From: a candidate division WWE3 bacterium RIFOXYC2_FULL_42_13
GTDB taxonomy: Bacteria > Patescibacteriota > WWE3 > UBA101185 > UBA10185
NCBI GenBank assembly: GCA_001773255.1
Contig: MEWF01000020.1
Span: 23,306 to 39,070, forward strand
DNA length: 15,765 nt
Direction: 5' to 3'
Shown: positions 1 to 7,445 of the stretch, piece by piece
Numbering within the stretch: the stretch's first letter is position 1
How the letters are laid out: each line of letters starts with the position of its first letter
Translations under genes and position numbers: made by a program
Notes under the pieces: model-generated
What the model was told of the DNA's origin: nothing
Seen by the model: only the letters and a program-made list of their open reading frames with translations
The model's database searches: none

Positions 1-141
1 GTTAACATGGAATTTGTATCAGCGGGTTTCGATGTCAAAAAAGAAATAAAAATAGGAGATACTTTGTTTATTAAGTGTGGGTCGGAAACATGCGAATCGG
101 TCAGTAATGAGTGTGTAATCGTAAGGTTTCCATCAAATTAG
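1..141 (+). CDS. C-terminal fragment of an unrecognised protein
   Basis: An open frame enters from the left edge and ends at TAG 139-141, showing the last 46 residues of a protein. The visible part alternates hydrophobic and polar residues (for example FVSAGFDVKKEIKIGDTLFIKC), as expected for beta strands, and holds three cysteines. I do not recognise a family. It lies just upstream of a secreted surface protein and reads the same way, so it may belong to the same surface-protein neighbourhood, but that is inference. After the stop come a weak hairpin (stem 149-153 with 161-165) and a T-rich tract at about 198-233. They could end this transcript, but they do not form a classical terminator. 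Confidence 0.6.
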   Translation, partial: VNMEFVSAGFDVKKEIKIGDTLFIKCGSETCESVSNECVIVRFPSN

Positions 142-215
142 AGTACGTGTGAAATAGCTGTTCACGACGCTGGGGTTCTCTTCAAATCTTCTCGACACTT
201 TTGTTTGTTTATTCC

Positions 216-245
216 TTTACTTACTCTTTTTTTCCATGCTAGTAT
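216..245 (+). promoter_or_regulatory. Promoter of the 894-residue surface protein gene
   Basis: TTTACT at 216-221 (four of six matches to the -35 consensus) is followed after 18 bases by an extended -10, TGC-TAGTAT, at 237-245. Initiation would fall near 252, about five bases before ATG 257. This favours ATG 257 over the in-frame ATG 236, which lies upstream of the expected RNA start. Confidence 0.5.
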
Positions 246-256
246 TTCTTATATAT

Positions 257-2941
257 ATGAGGAAAGTACGTTTCCTGTTTTTAATTTTGCTATTAGTCGG
301 TTTAGGCTTTTTCCTAGGTTCGGAGAATAGGATAGTCTTTGCCCAAGATTGCAGCGGATGTACCGGTCCCGGCGAGTATGTGTGTGGTTCAAGTTGGGGC
401 GCAAACGATATGTGTTGCACTGGTGGAGGCTGCCCTAGTTATGAATGTAGTGACGATACATATAATAGTGCTAATAATTGTGGTGGTACTTGGATGTGTT
501 GTCTTGGTGGCGCGGCGTATCCCGATCCCTGCAATCAATCTGTTTGTACACCTGAATGGGTTTATTTGACTTTAGGCACCTGTGAGTATTGCCCTGCAAG
601 CGGTGGTGGCGGTGGTGATGGCGGTGGTACCACATACGGTCAGGTCATCGGCCGCATCTGGACCGATGTAAATAAAAATGGCTCTTTCGATGGAGTTTCG
701 GAACTGTGGTCGAATAGTACCACAACCTGTTCCACATACAAAAATGATAGTTTTAATATTACCGTGGGTGGTGTAAACAAACTTTCCGGCTGGTTATGTA
801 ATGACGGAGGAGGCGGGGTTCAAATGTCCTACTACAGGACAAGTGATATAGAAACAGGTTCGAGAAGTCTCACCTTGACCGGAGTCCCTGCGGGTTATAC
901 ATGCGTCAATGCAGGGTGTTCGCAAACCCTTACGGTTGCTCAGGGGGATAATCACATATGGTGGCAGCTTAATAAAACAAACACACCTCCAACCGTCACC
1001 TTATCACCCACAACCATAAACTATTCTGCGGGCGGAGTAGTCTACCCGGTGAAAATAGGTGTTGAAGACCCGGATCCTTACGGTCAGCTCAGAATTTCCT
1101 CCACCACTAACGTGGGATCCATAAGAGATACTGCCGCCATAGAAATTAACGCATACGGTACATCTTATGGGGGTGTCTGGCCAAAACTCGATATTTACGG
1201 TTTCAGAAAGACCGATGGGGTGCGCAGTTCCTCACCCATAGCCACTATCACAGTAAGTTCTTCAACCCGAGCGACTTTTTGGGTTCCCATCGCGGCTTAC
1301 AATACTTATAGTCATTTTGATTTGGTGTTTTCAAACGACGCTTGGGATCCCGTGACAAAAACAGGACGTGATATATGGATAGACGACGTTCTTTTGCACT
1401 CCATACCTCCCGGACCGATGGGCACGGATATATATACAGTCCAGGCCGAAAACACCAGTTTAATACAGTATGACGTAGGTGTAAGTTACAACGATGCTTA
1501 TGATTTCATGACTCCAGCTAGAAACGCCGCTATGACGAGTACTCCGGGCTATTTATTAATGGCGTGGGGCGGTTCTTTGAGACTTCCCGCCCTTTGGGTT
1601 TCTCCATATACAGCAACTTCCGGCAATCTCACATTTAATGTATACGACGAACCTACAACGTCTACTCCTGTGACGAGGAGCGTGACTATAGCCCCCGTAA
1701 CGGGCACTTTGACGGGAAACATTTGGATAGCTACAGGCCAGACCGTCAATTGCTCGGACTTAACTGCACGTGGTTCTCATCCGTCGATACCGATAACAGT
1801 GACGGCAAATCCTCAGGCTCTGAGTGGGGCTATGAACGGTAGCACGGGAAACTACAGTGTCCCCGGTTTATTTGGGACTATAAATACTGTGTCACTCACG
1901 GGTGCGGGTTTGACTCCGTCAACCGGCTCCTACACAAACGCCTGTGTGAACACCTCGCCGTACACGGTATCAGGTTTCACTTACAACGGGAGCCTTATAA
2001 CACCTTCTAAGACTTTGGACATCGGATTGCGCCTTGTGGACGCTAAAAAGTGGATCGCTGCGCAGGGAGGGGATATATATGCAAGTAAATTCACCCTAAA
2101 CCTCCCAAAGGCCTGTCCAAACCCACTTTCCGTTATGTGTCCGAATTATTCCCCGCAAACAGCGACACACTACGCCTTAGGTTATAATCCGTTAGCGTCT
2201 TCAGTATTTTCTGCCCAGCCGGTTTCAATAGGTCCTTCGAGGTTCTCGGAGTCTAATATCTCAGCTACTAATTTAGGAAATCAGTTTGCCAGTAAAAATT
2301 CTCTTTATTTTAAGAAGACTTTGGTGGCTTTAGTAACATCGCTGAAAGATACAAACAAAATAACAAGTTTCACTACCTCTTCCACGTCCTTTCCAAATTC
2401 GAACTACATCATGGCCTTGGATGCCTCTATCTCGTCAGCCCCTTCCAATTATTCGTATTCGGTGGGCGGTTCTGCCGGCCTGGTTTTTATGATTATACCG
2501 CCAAAAACGGGGTCTCCTTTTGTAATAAACAATATAAGCACCGGGGGGTCTTCCCGCCTGGTTATAATAGCCGATCGTGATATAGAAATAGGAAATCAAA
2601 TTCCCGGAACTACGGCGGATCCCAAATCTGCAGCTACCACACCTCACATAAAGGCGTCCATAATAACAACGGGGAATATAACATTCAAAAATAATCCTAT
2701 TGGAGCCTCGTCTTCTCCGGGTACTTTGATTATTGAGGGGCCACTGATAAGCGGAGCCACTAAAGGCACGGATTTTGGTATTAAGTTAGAAAGGGATCTG
2801 ACCTCAATTTCCAACGAGCTCCGTCCTGCGGTATTTGTGAGATTTAATCCTTTTTATATTACTGAATTAAACAAGATAGCAGTTGGTAATCTTTTACCTG
2901 CGCTGAATGACTTTTTTGTATTTGATTATGCTCAGAATTAG
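257..2941 (+). CDS. Secreted multidomain surface protein (cysteine-rich, SdrD-like, CBM-like)
   Basis: An 894-residue exported protein. Residues 1-30 form a signal peptide (basic start, long Leu/Phe core, likely cleavage after VFA or VFAQ). Residues 32-112 hold 14 cysteines, including CC pairs at 53-54 and 81-82, followed by a Gly-rich linker (116-124). An SdrD B-like segment begins near 127 (GRIWTDVNKNGSFDG). Residues 290-382 resemble calcium-dependent xylan-binding modules (CBM36/60 type): GTSYGGVWPKLDI, then FSND, then RDIWIDDV. They appear to sit inside an Ig-like domain. A carboxypeptidase-regulatory-like segment follows (about 490-590). From W599 (WIAAQGGDIYAS) to the end runs a module shared with the minus-strand protein at 13133-15067. 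No lipobox, LPXTG motif or C-terminal membrane helix is visible, so how it is anchored is unknown. The downstream PilX-like gene starts 11 bases after the stop, so the two are probably one operon. The domain names are judged by eye; a surface or adhesion role is inference. An alternative start is ATG 236 (901 residues). Confidence 0.85.
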   Translation: MRKVRFLFLILLLVGLGFFLGSENRIVFAQDCSGCTGPGEYVCGSSWGANDMCCTGGGCPSYECSDDTYNSANNCGGTWMCCLGGAAYPDPCNQSVCTPEWVYLTLGTCEYCPASGGGGGDGGGTTYGQVIGRIWTDVNKNGSFDGVSELWSNSTTTCSTYKNDSFNITVGGVNKLSGWLCNDGGGGVQMSYYRTSDIETGSRSLTLTGVPAGYTCVNAGCSQTLTVAQGDNHIWWQLNKTNTPPTVTLSPTTINYSAGGVVYPVKIGVEDPDPYGQLRISSTTNVGSIRDTAAIEINAYGTSYGGVWPKLDIYGFRKTDGVRSSSPIATITVSSSTRATFWVPIAAYNTYSHFDLVFSNDAWDPVTKTGRDIWIDDVLLHSIPPGPMGTDIYTVQAENTSLIQYDVGVSYNDAYDFMTPARNAAMTSTPGYLLMAWGGSLRLPALWVSPYTATSGNLTFNVYDEPTTSTPVTRSVTIAPVTGTLTGNIWIATGQTVNCSDLTARGSHPSIPITVTANPQALSGAMNGSTGNYSVPGLFGTINTVSLTGAGLTPSTGSYTNACVNTSPYTVSGFTYNGSLITPSKTLDIGLRLVDAKKWIAAQGGDIYASKFTLNLPKACPNPLSVMCPNYSPQTATHYALGYNPLASSVFSAQPVSIGPSRFSESNISATNLGNQFASKNSLYFKKTLVALVTSLKDTNKITSFTTSSTSFPNSNYIMALDASISSAPSNYSYSVGGSAGLVFMIIPPKTGSPFVINNISTGGSSRLVIIADRDIEIGNQIPGTTADPKSAATTPHIKASIITTGNITFKNNPIGASSSPGTLIIEGPLISGATKGTDFGIKLERDLTSISNELRPAVFVRFNPFYITELNKIAVGNLLPALNDFFVFDYAQN

Positions 2942-2952
2942 GATCGGTTATT

Positions 2953-3843
2953 GTGAAACAAAACGCAATTTATATAAACAATAAGGGACAGGCTCTACTT
3001 TTCGTAGTCGTGGCACTCACGATATCAATGGTGGTCGGAGTTTCGGTAGCGACAAGAACGCTTTCAGTGACAAAACGTGTCTCATCTACCGATACCGGCG
3101 CAAAAGTGTTTTACGCTGCCGAGGCAGGGATCGAAAGATTTGTGGACCGTCCCACTTCGGAGTTAATTGAAATTGCAAATGGAACTAGCTGTGGAGGCAC
3201 TTTGTCGACCCTCTCTGACGGTGCGTGTACCTTTACTCTCGGGGATTCAACAAAAGTTGAGACTAAGACTTCCGTGACTGTGCAAATGATGACTTATAAT
3301 AAAAGCAATCCGGACCGCTACGAAGTGAGGTTAAAAAACGGTACTTTTTCCGGCATTGCATTGTCGGGCTACTCCGGGCAGATAAATTTGTGCTGGAGAG
3401 ATAGTAATGAATCAGCCAACACAGGATTGTACTATACCTTATGGAGCCCGTCTGCCCTTATGAGGGAGTCCATAATACTGCCTAATGCGACGAGCCCAAA
3501 TCCTGAAGCGGTAAGTTTTACTGTGACAGGGTCTTCTGTCATAGCCAATAACGATACCGTGACTCCTAACATTTATCGCTGGTGCACCTCTGTCGACGCC
3601 ACAGGGACGCCCTACTTTTTGAATGTGATGCCTTTGGGCGGCGACGCTGTTGTTGGTGTACTCCCGGCTCCCGGCCTTGATATACCTCCTCAGGGCTTCC
3701 AAATAACGTCCAAAGCCACTCTGAACTCTGCGGACTCCCAGCAACAAGCTGTAAAGATTATTGTGACCGATCGTTCATACAGTCACGTGCCCGGTTTCTT
3801 TAACGCGGCAATATACGCACAGAAGGATATTGTTGCCAACTAG
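2953..3843 (+). CDS. PilX-like type IV pilus-associated protein
   Basis: A 296-residue protein starting at GTG 2953, 11 bases after the preceding stop; an AGGA at 2940-2943 may serve as a weak ribosome binding site. The N-terminus matches the PilX N-terminal pattern: a short polar stretch, GQALLFVVVALTISMVVGV (12-30) as the single membrane helix, and then the YAAEAGIERF signature (54-63) on the continuing helix. Such proteins are minor pilin-like components that help prime or modify type IV pili. A classical prepilin peptidase site (G followed by F and a glutamate at +5) is not evident; processing may happen around KGQ (11-13) or not at all. The rest is beta-rich without a recognised domain. 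It ends just after VPGFFNAAIYAQKDI, so the C-terminal half is short for this family type. Co-transcription with the secreted protein upstream suggests a joint surface structure (inference). Confidence 0.75.
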   Translation: MKQNAIYINNKGQALLFVVVALTISMVVGVSVATRTLSVTKRVSSTDTGAKVFYAAEAGIERFVDRPTSELIEIANGTSCGGTLSTLSDGACTFTLGDSTKVETKTSVTVQMMTYNKSNPDRYEVRLKNGTFSGIALSGYSGQINLCWRDSNESANTGLYYTLWSPSALMRESIILPNATSPNPEAVSFTVTGSSVIANNDTVTPNIYRWCTSVDATGTPYFLNVMPLGGDAVVGVLPAPGLDIPPQGFQITSKATLNSADSQQQAVKIIVTDRSYSHVPGFFNAAIYAQKDIVAN

Positions 3844-3871
3844 CCCGCGTCGTGATAACTTATCAATTGCC

Positions 3872-3990
3872 TATATCTCCCTCCCGAAAAGGGCTTAGGT
3901 GAGGAGCTGCACGAAAGCAGCACCAAAAGTAAAAGGGAATCCGCGTCCGGCTCGTTAAGCCCGTTCTTAAACAGCTTTTGCGGTTTCCCA
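3872..3990 (+). ncRNA. Candidate structured RNA or leader upstream of rpsB
   Basis: The gap before rpsB can fold in several ways. GGGCTTA 3891-3897 pairs with TAAGCCC 3956-3962. GCTGC 3906-3910 pairs with GCAGC 3917-3921 around loop ACGAAA, extended by GGT 3898-3900 with ACC 3922-3924. GGGAATCCGC 3935-3944 pairs with GCGGTTTCCC 3980-3989 with one mismatch. The first and third helices interleave, so together they form a pseudoknot. Alternatively, 3954-3959 pairs with 3966-3972, which excludes the first helix and gives a nested fold. A possible -10 (TATATC 3872-3877) would start RNA near 3884. No T-run follows, so it is more likely a leader than a terminated small RNA. I compared it mentally with known riboswitches, SRP RNA, RNase P, tmRNA and tRNA and found no match. 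Orientation is assumed from rpsB. Confidence 0.4.
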
Positions 3991-4035
3991 AAAATATAAA
4001 TTTAAATAAGAAAGTTGCGTTTAAGCTAGAAAACT

Positions 4036-4965
4036 ATGTCTAAGTACAAAGTACCGAAAATAGAAGAGTTGATTGAAGCAGGGGTCCATTTTGGCCATCA
4101 AATAAGAAGATGGCACCCTAAGATGGAGCCTTATATCTACACCGTCAGCAAAAACATACATATTATTGATTTGGAGGACACCGAGCGTTTGTTAAAAGAG
4201 GCATGCGAATTTCTATATAAACAGGCATCCGAAGGCAGAAAAATAGTGTTTGTCGGAACTAAGAAGCAGTCCAAAGAGATAATTCAGGCCGAAGCGATAA
4301 GGAGCGGAGCCATGTTCGTGAATGAAAGATGGATCGGTGGAACGATTACCAATTTTCCTACCATAAAAAAGAATCTGGACAAGTTGATCAAGTACATGCG
4401 TGGTAAGGAAACAGGAGAATTCGACAAGTACACTAAAAAAGAACGCCTTCTCATCGACAGGGAAACCGAGAAGATGACCCTTGTTTACGGAGGTATTCTG
4501 ACTCTTACCGAGACTCCCGACATTTTGTTCGTTATTGACCCCAAAAGAGAAAAAACAGCAGTAAAAGAGGCTCAAAACGCGGGAATCCCGGTGGTCGCTA
4601 TAATCGATACTAATGCTGATCCTACCGGAATAGACTACATTATTCCGGGAAACGACGACGCTATAAAATCAGTTGCGTTGTTGATGCGCGCCGTTTCCGA
4701 CGCAGTCGAAGAAGGTTACAAAGAATTCGATAAAAAGGCTACCGAGCAAACCAGGAAAGCTGAGGCTATAGTAGAAGAAAAGGAAGATGTTGTAGTTACA
4801 ACCACGGAAAGTCCTGTTGTCACTGCTGAGGTCGAAGAGATAGAAGAGAAGCTCGTTGAAGTAGAGGAGCCGAAAAAGATAGAGAAGATAATAGAAAAGG
4901 AAGATGAGGTAAAAAAGAATTCTGAAACAGCGAAAGCGCCTAAAAAAGCCAAAGCCAAAAAATAA
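4036..4965 (+). CDS. rpsB: 30S ribosomal protein S2
   Basis: Ribosomal protein uS2, which binds the back of the small subunit near the platform and helps S1-dependent mRNA binding where S1 is present. The N-terminus is typical (LIEAGVHFGHQIRRWHPKMEPYI, residues 13-35), followed by IHIIDLEDT, FVGTKKQ, NERWIGGTITNF, and DPKREKTAVKEA with NAGIPVVAIIDTNADP near the end of the core. The core ends around residue 225. A roughly 80-residue Glu/Lys-rich tail follows, ending in a basic APKKAKAKK, longer than in the E. coli protein (241 residues). There is no Shine-Dalgarno sequence before ATG 4036. It stands directly upstream of tsf, a pairing conserved across bacteria, where S2 is known in some species to repress its own operon through the leader. 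The unusual leader here (3884-3990) could serve that purpose (inference). Confidence 0.97.
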   Translation: MSKYKVPKIEELIEAGVHFGHQIRRWHPKMEPYIYTVSKNIHIIDLEDTERLLKEACEFLYKQASEGRKIVFVGTKKQSKEIIQAEAIRSGAMFVNERWIGGTITNFPTIKKNLDKLIKYMRGKETGEFDKYTKKERLLIDRETEKMTLVYGGILTLTETPDILFVIDPKREKTAVKEAQNAGIPVVAIIDTNADPTGIDYIIPGNDDAIKSVALLMRAVSDAVEEGYKEFDKKATEQTRKAEAIVEEKEDVVVTTTESPVVTAEVEEIEEKLVEVEEPKKIEKIIEKEDEVKKNSETAKAPKKAKAKK

Positions 4966-4972
4966 TTTGCAC

Positions 4973-4978
4973 AAGGAG
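4973..4978 (+). promoter_or_regulatory. Shine-Dalgarno site of tsf
   Basis: AAGGAG lies six bases before ATG 4985. It fixes the tsf start at that ATG rather than at the in-frame TTG 4967. It is one of only two convincing Shine-Dalgarno sites in the window. Confidence 0.85.
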
Positions 4979-4984
4979 ACAAAA

Positions 4985-5446
4985 ATGGAATTAAACATAA
5001 AAGATATAAAGAACTTAAGAGAAGAGACCGGAGCCGGTGTTTTGGAAGTAAAACAGGCTCTGGAGAACTCGTTCGGTGATTATGCAAAGGCTAAAGAGGA
5101 GTTAATGAAAAAGGTAGGATCCAAAGCCGCCAAAAAATCCGACAGGGTGACCAAGGACGGTCTGATCTTTGCATACCTCCACGCCAGAGGAAGAGTCGGC
5201 ACCCTTATTTACATGGCGTGCGAGACCGATTTTGTGGCTAAAACAGAGGATTTTCAAAGACTCTGCAAAGAGGTGGCTATGCAGGCCGCAACTGGCGACT
5301 ACAGCTCGGTGGAAGAACTTCTGAACGATGAGTACATCAGAGATCCGTCAAAGAAAATCTCAGATTTACTGAATGAAACAACCGCCAAAGTTGGGGAAAA
5401 GATTGAGCTCAAGAAGTTTGTCAAATACTCTGTCGGAGAAGATTAG
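4985..5446 (+). CDS. tsf: Elongation factor Ts, short form
   Basis: EF-Ts, the nucleotide exchange factor that recharges EF-Tu with GTP during translation elongation. The 153 residues start with the UBA-like domain (IKDIKNLREETGAGVLEVKQAL, 5-26), continue with the helix GDYAKAKEELMKK, and then the core with the TDFVA motif (81-85) that contacts the EF-Tu switch region. Only one core subdomain is present, against two plus a dimerisation module in the 283-residue E. coli protein. This resembles the short EF-Ts types of Thermus and organelles. ATG 4985 is chosen because of the AAGGAG six bases upstream; it starts 19 bases after the rpsB stop. A hairpin directly after the stop probably ends the rpsB-tsf transcript. 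Confidence 0.96.
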   Translation: MELNIKDIKNLREETGAGVLEVKQALENSFGDYAKAKEELMKKVGSKAAKKSDRVTKDGLIFAYLHARGRVGTLIYMACETDFVAKTEDFQRLCKEVAMQAATGDYSSVEELLNDEYIRDPSKKISDLLNETTAKVGEKIELKKFVKYSVGED

Positions 5447-5462
5447 AAAAGCCCGGCTTTTC
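5446..5462 (+). terminator. Palindromic terminator after tsf
   Basis: GAAAAGCCCGGCTTTTC is a perfect inverted repeat that begins at the last base of the tsf stop codon. The A-run and T-run form the lower stem and GCC/GGC the upper stem, giving 6-7 base pairs with a 3-5 base loop. Because it is symmetric it could end transcription from either strand, but the T-run is short (four bases), so it may only attenuate. Confidence 0.55.
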
Positions 5463-5463
5463 C

Positions 5464-5472
5464 TGATATTAT
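5464..5472 (+). promoter_or_regulatory. Extended -10 promoter of frr
   Basis: TGA-TATTAT (5464-5472) is an extended -10 element nine bases before ATG 5482. There is no clear -35. The expected RNA start lies at or just before the start codon, so the transcript would be leaderless or nearly so. It lies directly behind the tsf terminator, suggesting that frr-rseP is a separate unit. Confidence 0.5.
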
Positions 5473-5481
5473 TCAGTACAT

Positions 5482-6030
5482 ATGAATACTTCAGAATTAA
5501 GATTAAAACTTTCGAAAATTCAGGAATTTTTACGGGGGGAGTTAGCGCAGATCCGAACCGGAAGAGCGTCGCCCGCCCTTATTGAAAATATCCAGGTAGA
5601 CGCGTACGGTACAAAAATGACTCTTATAGAGGTCGGTTCTATTACGGTTCTGGACTCCCAGAACCTTGTTGTCACACCATGGGACAAAGGTCTTATTAAG
5701 CCTATTGCCAAATCCATAAGGGAAAGCCAGGCAAGTCTTAATCCCGTGGAAGAAAGCGACAGAATAAGAATACCGGTGCCCTCACTTACCGAGGAAAGAC
5801 GCAAGGAGCTGGCGAAGATAGTTGGTGTAAAAGCCGAAGAAAGCAAAAACTCGATACGGAACATAAGGCAGGACGCTATGAAGGACATTGAAAAAATGTT
5901 CTCGGACAAGAGCATAGGCGAGGATGAAAAATTCCGTCTCAAAGAAGAAACAGAAAAGACTGTTAAAGAGTTCACCGACGGCGTAGAGGAGATCAGCGAA
6001 ACCAAAAGATCCGAAATTTTGACAGTTTAG
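5482..6030 (+). CDS. frr: Ribosome recycling factor
   Basis: RRF, which with EF-G splits the post-termination ribosome so that it can be reused. At 182 residues it is close to the usual 185. Typical segments are LRTGRASP-like IRTGRASPALIENI (24-37), VDAYGTKMTLIEVGSITVLD (39-58), the VVTPWDK motif, the domain II stretch IRIPVPSLTEERRKELAKIV with VKAEESKNSIRNIRQDAMKD, and a long final helix ending in a KRSEILTV tail. Conserved arginines needed for 50S binding (R25, R28 region and R128-R133 region) appear kept. In most bacteria pyrH (UMP kinase) separates tsf and frr; here it is absent. No Shine-Dalgarno sequence is seen; the start is set by the typical N-terminus and by the promoter nine bases upstream. 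Confidence 0.97.
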   Translation: MNTSELRLKLSKIQEFLRGELAQIRTGRASPALIENIQVDAYGTKMTLIEVGSITVLDSQNLVVTPWDKGLIKPIAKSIRESQASLNPVEESDRIRIPVPSLTEERRKELAKIVGVKAEESKNSIRNIRQDAMKDIEKMFSDKSIGEDEKFRLKEETEKTVKEFTDGVEEISETKRSEILTV

Positions 6031-6048
6031 GCTCCGGCGTATAAAAAC

Positions 6049-7203
6049 ATGACAACCTTACTTATCTTTTTATTAATACTCTCGATTTTGGTTTTAATTC
6101 ACGAGTTGGGGCATTTTGTGGCTGCTAAAGCCGCCGGTGTTAGGGTAGAGGAGTTCGGGTGGGGGCTTCCACCGCGCATAATAGGAAAGAAATTTGGTGA
6201 AACCACTTACTCCATCAACCTTTTGCCTTTCGGTGGTTTTGTGAAACTCACAGGCGAGGATTTGGAGCGGGGGCAGGAAGACACGGACGACTTGGGAAAA
6301 ATCGGTACTCTGGATGTCAAAAGTTTCGCATCGAAAACACCACTGCAGCGGGGAATAATTTTAATAGCGGGTGTTTTTATGAACATCGTTTTGGCCGTTG
6401 TCATTTTCTATATTTTCATGTTCGTGAACGGTTTTAAGACCTTCCAAATGCCTCTGATATTTGATTATGATTTTAAGTTCGGTGAGACTACAAAGATCGG
6501 TACCGTGATTTCCGGGATTCAGCCCGGTTCTCCTGCCGAGAAAGCGGGTCTGACTTTGGGTGAGGCGGTGTTAGCCGTAAACGACAGAAAAGTTACGGAT
6601 ATAACACAGTTTAAAAACGTTTTGGCCGAATACAGCGGACAACCCGTCAAGCTTACTTTGACCGATTTGAAAGATACGACTTACACCAAGGTTCGGGATG
6701 TTCAGGTTTCACCGACAAAATACGAAGGTGGTAAACCAATCATAGGTGTATATCTGGGAGAGTCGGTGTCTATTTCATACAAAAAACCACTCGACAGGAT
6801 CCTTGTGGGTTTTTATCATTCGTATAACGTGATGGGGTATTCCATGAACACCTTGGGTCAGATGGTTTCCCTTTCTTTTAAAACTAAAGACCTAGCTCCC
6901 GTTTCCGAAAGTGTTTCCGGACCGGTAGGAATTTATAATCTTGTCGACATGGTTCTGAAATACGGCGGACCCAACGCATGGCTCACACTGTTTGATTACA
7001 CCGCACTTATGTCTTTAAGCCTGGCCGTTGTTAATATAATGCCTTTTCCGGCCTTGGACGGCGGCAGGGTAGCGTTTGTTCTGTTTGAAGGTGTGACGCG
7101 TAGGAAACCGAATCCTAAAACGGAGGCTGCTTTTCACAGGTTGGGTATGGTCTTTCTCCTGGGCTTTTTGATACTCATTACAATCAGGGACGTGACCAGA
7201 TAG
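6049..7203 (+). CDS. rseP: RseP-type site-2 protease (membrane zinc metalloprotease)
   Basis: Intramembrane protease of the S2P (M50B) family, which cuts substrates such as anti-sigma factors or left-over signal peptides inside the membrane. The 384 residues show HELGH (18-22) in the first membrane helix with the zinc-binding histidines and catalytic glutamate; the GxxxxFGGF type loop (INLLPFGGFVKLTGED, 56-71); a second helix with FMNIVLAVVIF (110-120); one PDZ domain (about 148-215, with IQPGSPAEKAGL); and the second active-site motif N329-x-x-P-x-P-x-L-D337-G-G. Most family members in Proteobacteria carry two PDZ domains; one is usual in Gram-positives. The gene starts 18 bases after frr, and the usual dxr/cdsA neighbours are missing. 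No RseA-like or sigma factor gene is in the window, so the substrate cannot be named. Confidence 0.95.
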   Translation: MTTLLIFLLILSILVLIHELGHFVAAKAAGVRVEEFGWGLPPRIIGKKFGETTYSINLLPFGGFVKLTGEDLERGQEDTDDLGKIGTLDVKSFASKTPLQRGIILIAGVFMNIVLAVVIFYIFMFVNGFKTFQMPLIFDYDFKFGETTKIGTVISGIQPGSPAEKAGLTLGEAVLAVNDRKVTDITQFKNVLAEYSGQPVKLTLTDLKDTTYTKVRDVQVSPTKYEGGKPIIGVYLGESVSISYKKPLDRILVGFYHSYNVMGYSMNTLGQMVSLSFKTKDLAPVSESVSGPVGIYNLVDMVLKYGGPNAWLTLFDYTALMSLSLAVVNIMPFPALDGGRVAFVLFEGVTRRKPNPKTEAAFHRLGMVFLLGFLILITIRDVTR

Positions 7204-7212
7204 TAATTATCA

Positions 7213-7224
7213 TTGTAGCTACAA
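7213..7224. repeat. Perfect 12-base palindrome
   Basis: TTGTAGCTACAA is a perfect dyad, with a few further matching bases outside (7209-7210 with 7227-7228). No T-run follows, so it is not a classical terminator. It lies ten bases after the rseP stop and about 110 bases before the likely rpsU promoter. It may be an operator or a 3'-end hairpin, or chance. Confidence 0.3.
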
Positions 7225-7329
7225 GAATTAGAAACATTCCATTTTGAGTTATATTTAAAGCCTTTTTACCGTGTGCGTAAATAGTAAAAAATTGACACAG
7301 GTAATATACTAGAAACTGTCGTATCTATC

Positions 7330-7338
7330 TGGTAAAAT
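7330..7338 (+). promoter_or_regulatory. Extended -10 promoter of the rpsU operon
   Basis: TGG-TAAAAT (7330-7338), followed by CG, closely matches the cysS promoter element TGC-TAAAAT plus CG at 11709-11719. No good -35 is present at 17 bases. RNA start would be near 7345. Confidence 0.4.
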
Positions 7339-7445
7339 CGTACAGCTCCTGCGCTGTCTACCGTTAACCGGCTAACATACAGGAAAGTGGACTGCCAGAA
7401 TTGTGTATAAGTACGAAAGCACGTTTTTATTTGACATACAACGTT

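Noticed and set aside
3891..3962. A 72-base span closed by a 7-pair helix, the size of a tRNA
   Set aside because: There is no D arm or T arm (no TTCGAAT-type loop), and the inner hairpin has a six-base loop, so it is not a tRNA on either strand.
3935..3989. Minus-strand terminator (the same helix followed by TTTTACTTTT on the minus strand)
   Set aside because: No minus-strand gene ends near it, and the arms are 35 bases apart, too long a loop for a normal terminator.
4967..4984. tsf starting at TTG 4967
   Set aside because: The Shine-Dalgarno AAGGAG would lie inside the gene; ATG 4985 has ideal spacing and the family N-terminus.
6019..6045. TTGACA and TATAAA before rseP as a promoter
   Set aside because: The spacer is only 15 bases, the -35 overlaps the end of frr, and the -10 ends three bases before the ATG, so RNA would start inside the gene. 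Read-through from frr is simpler.
7292..7310. TTGACA followed by TATACT as a promoter
   Set aside because: Only seven bases separate them, too few for sigma-70 contact; the extended -10 at 7330-7338 is a better candidate.
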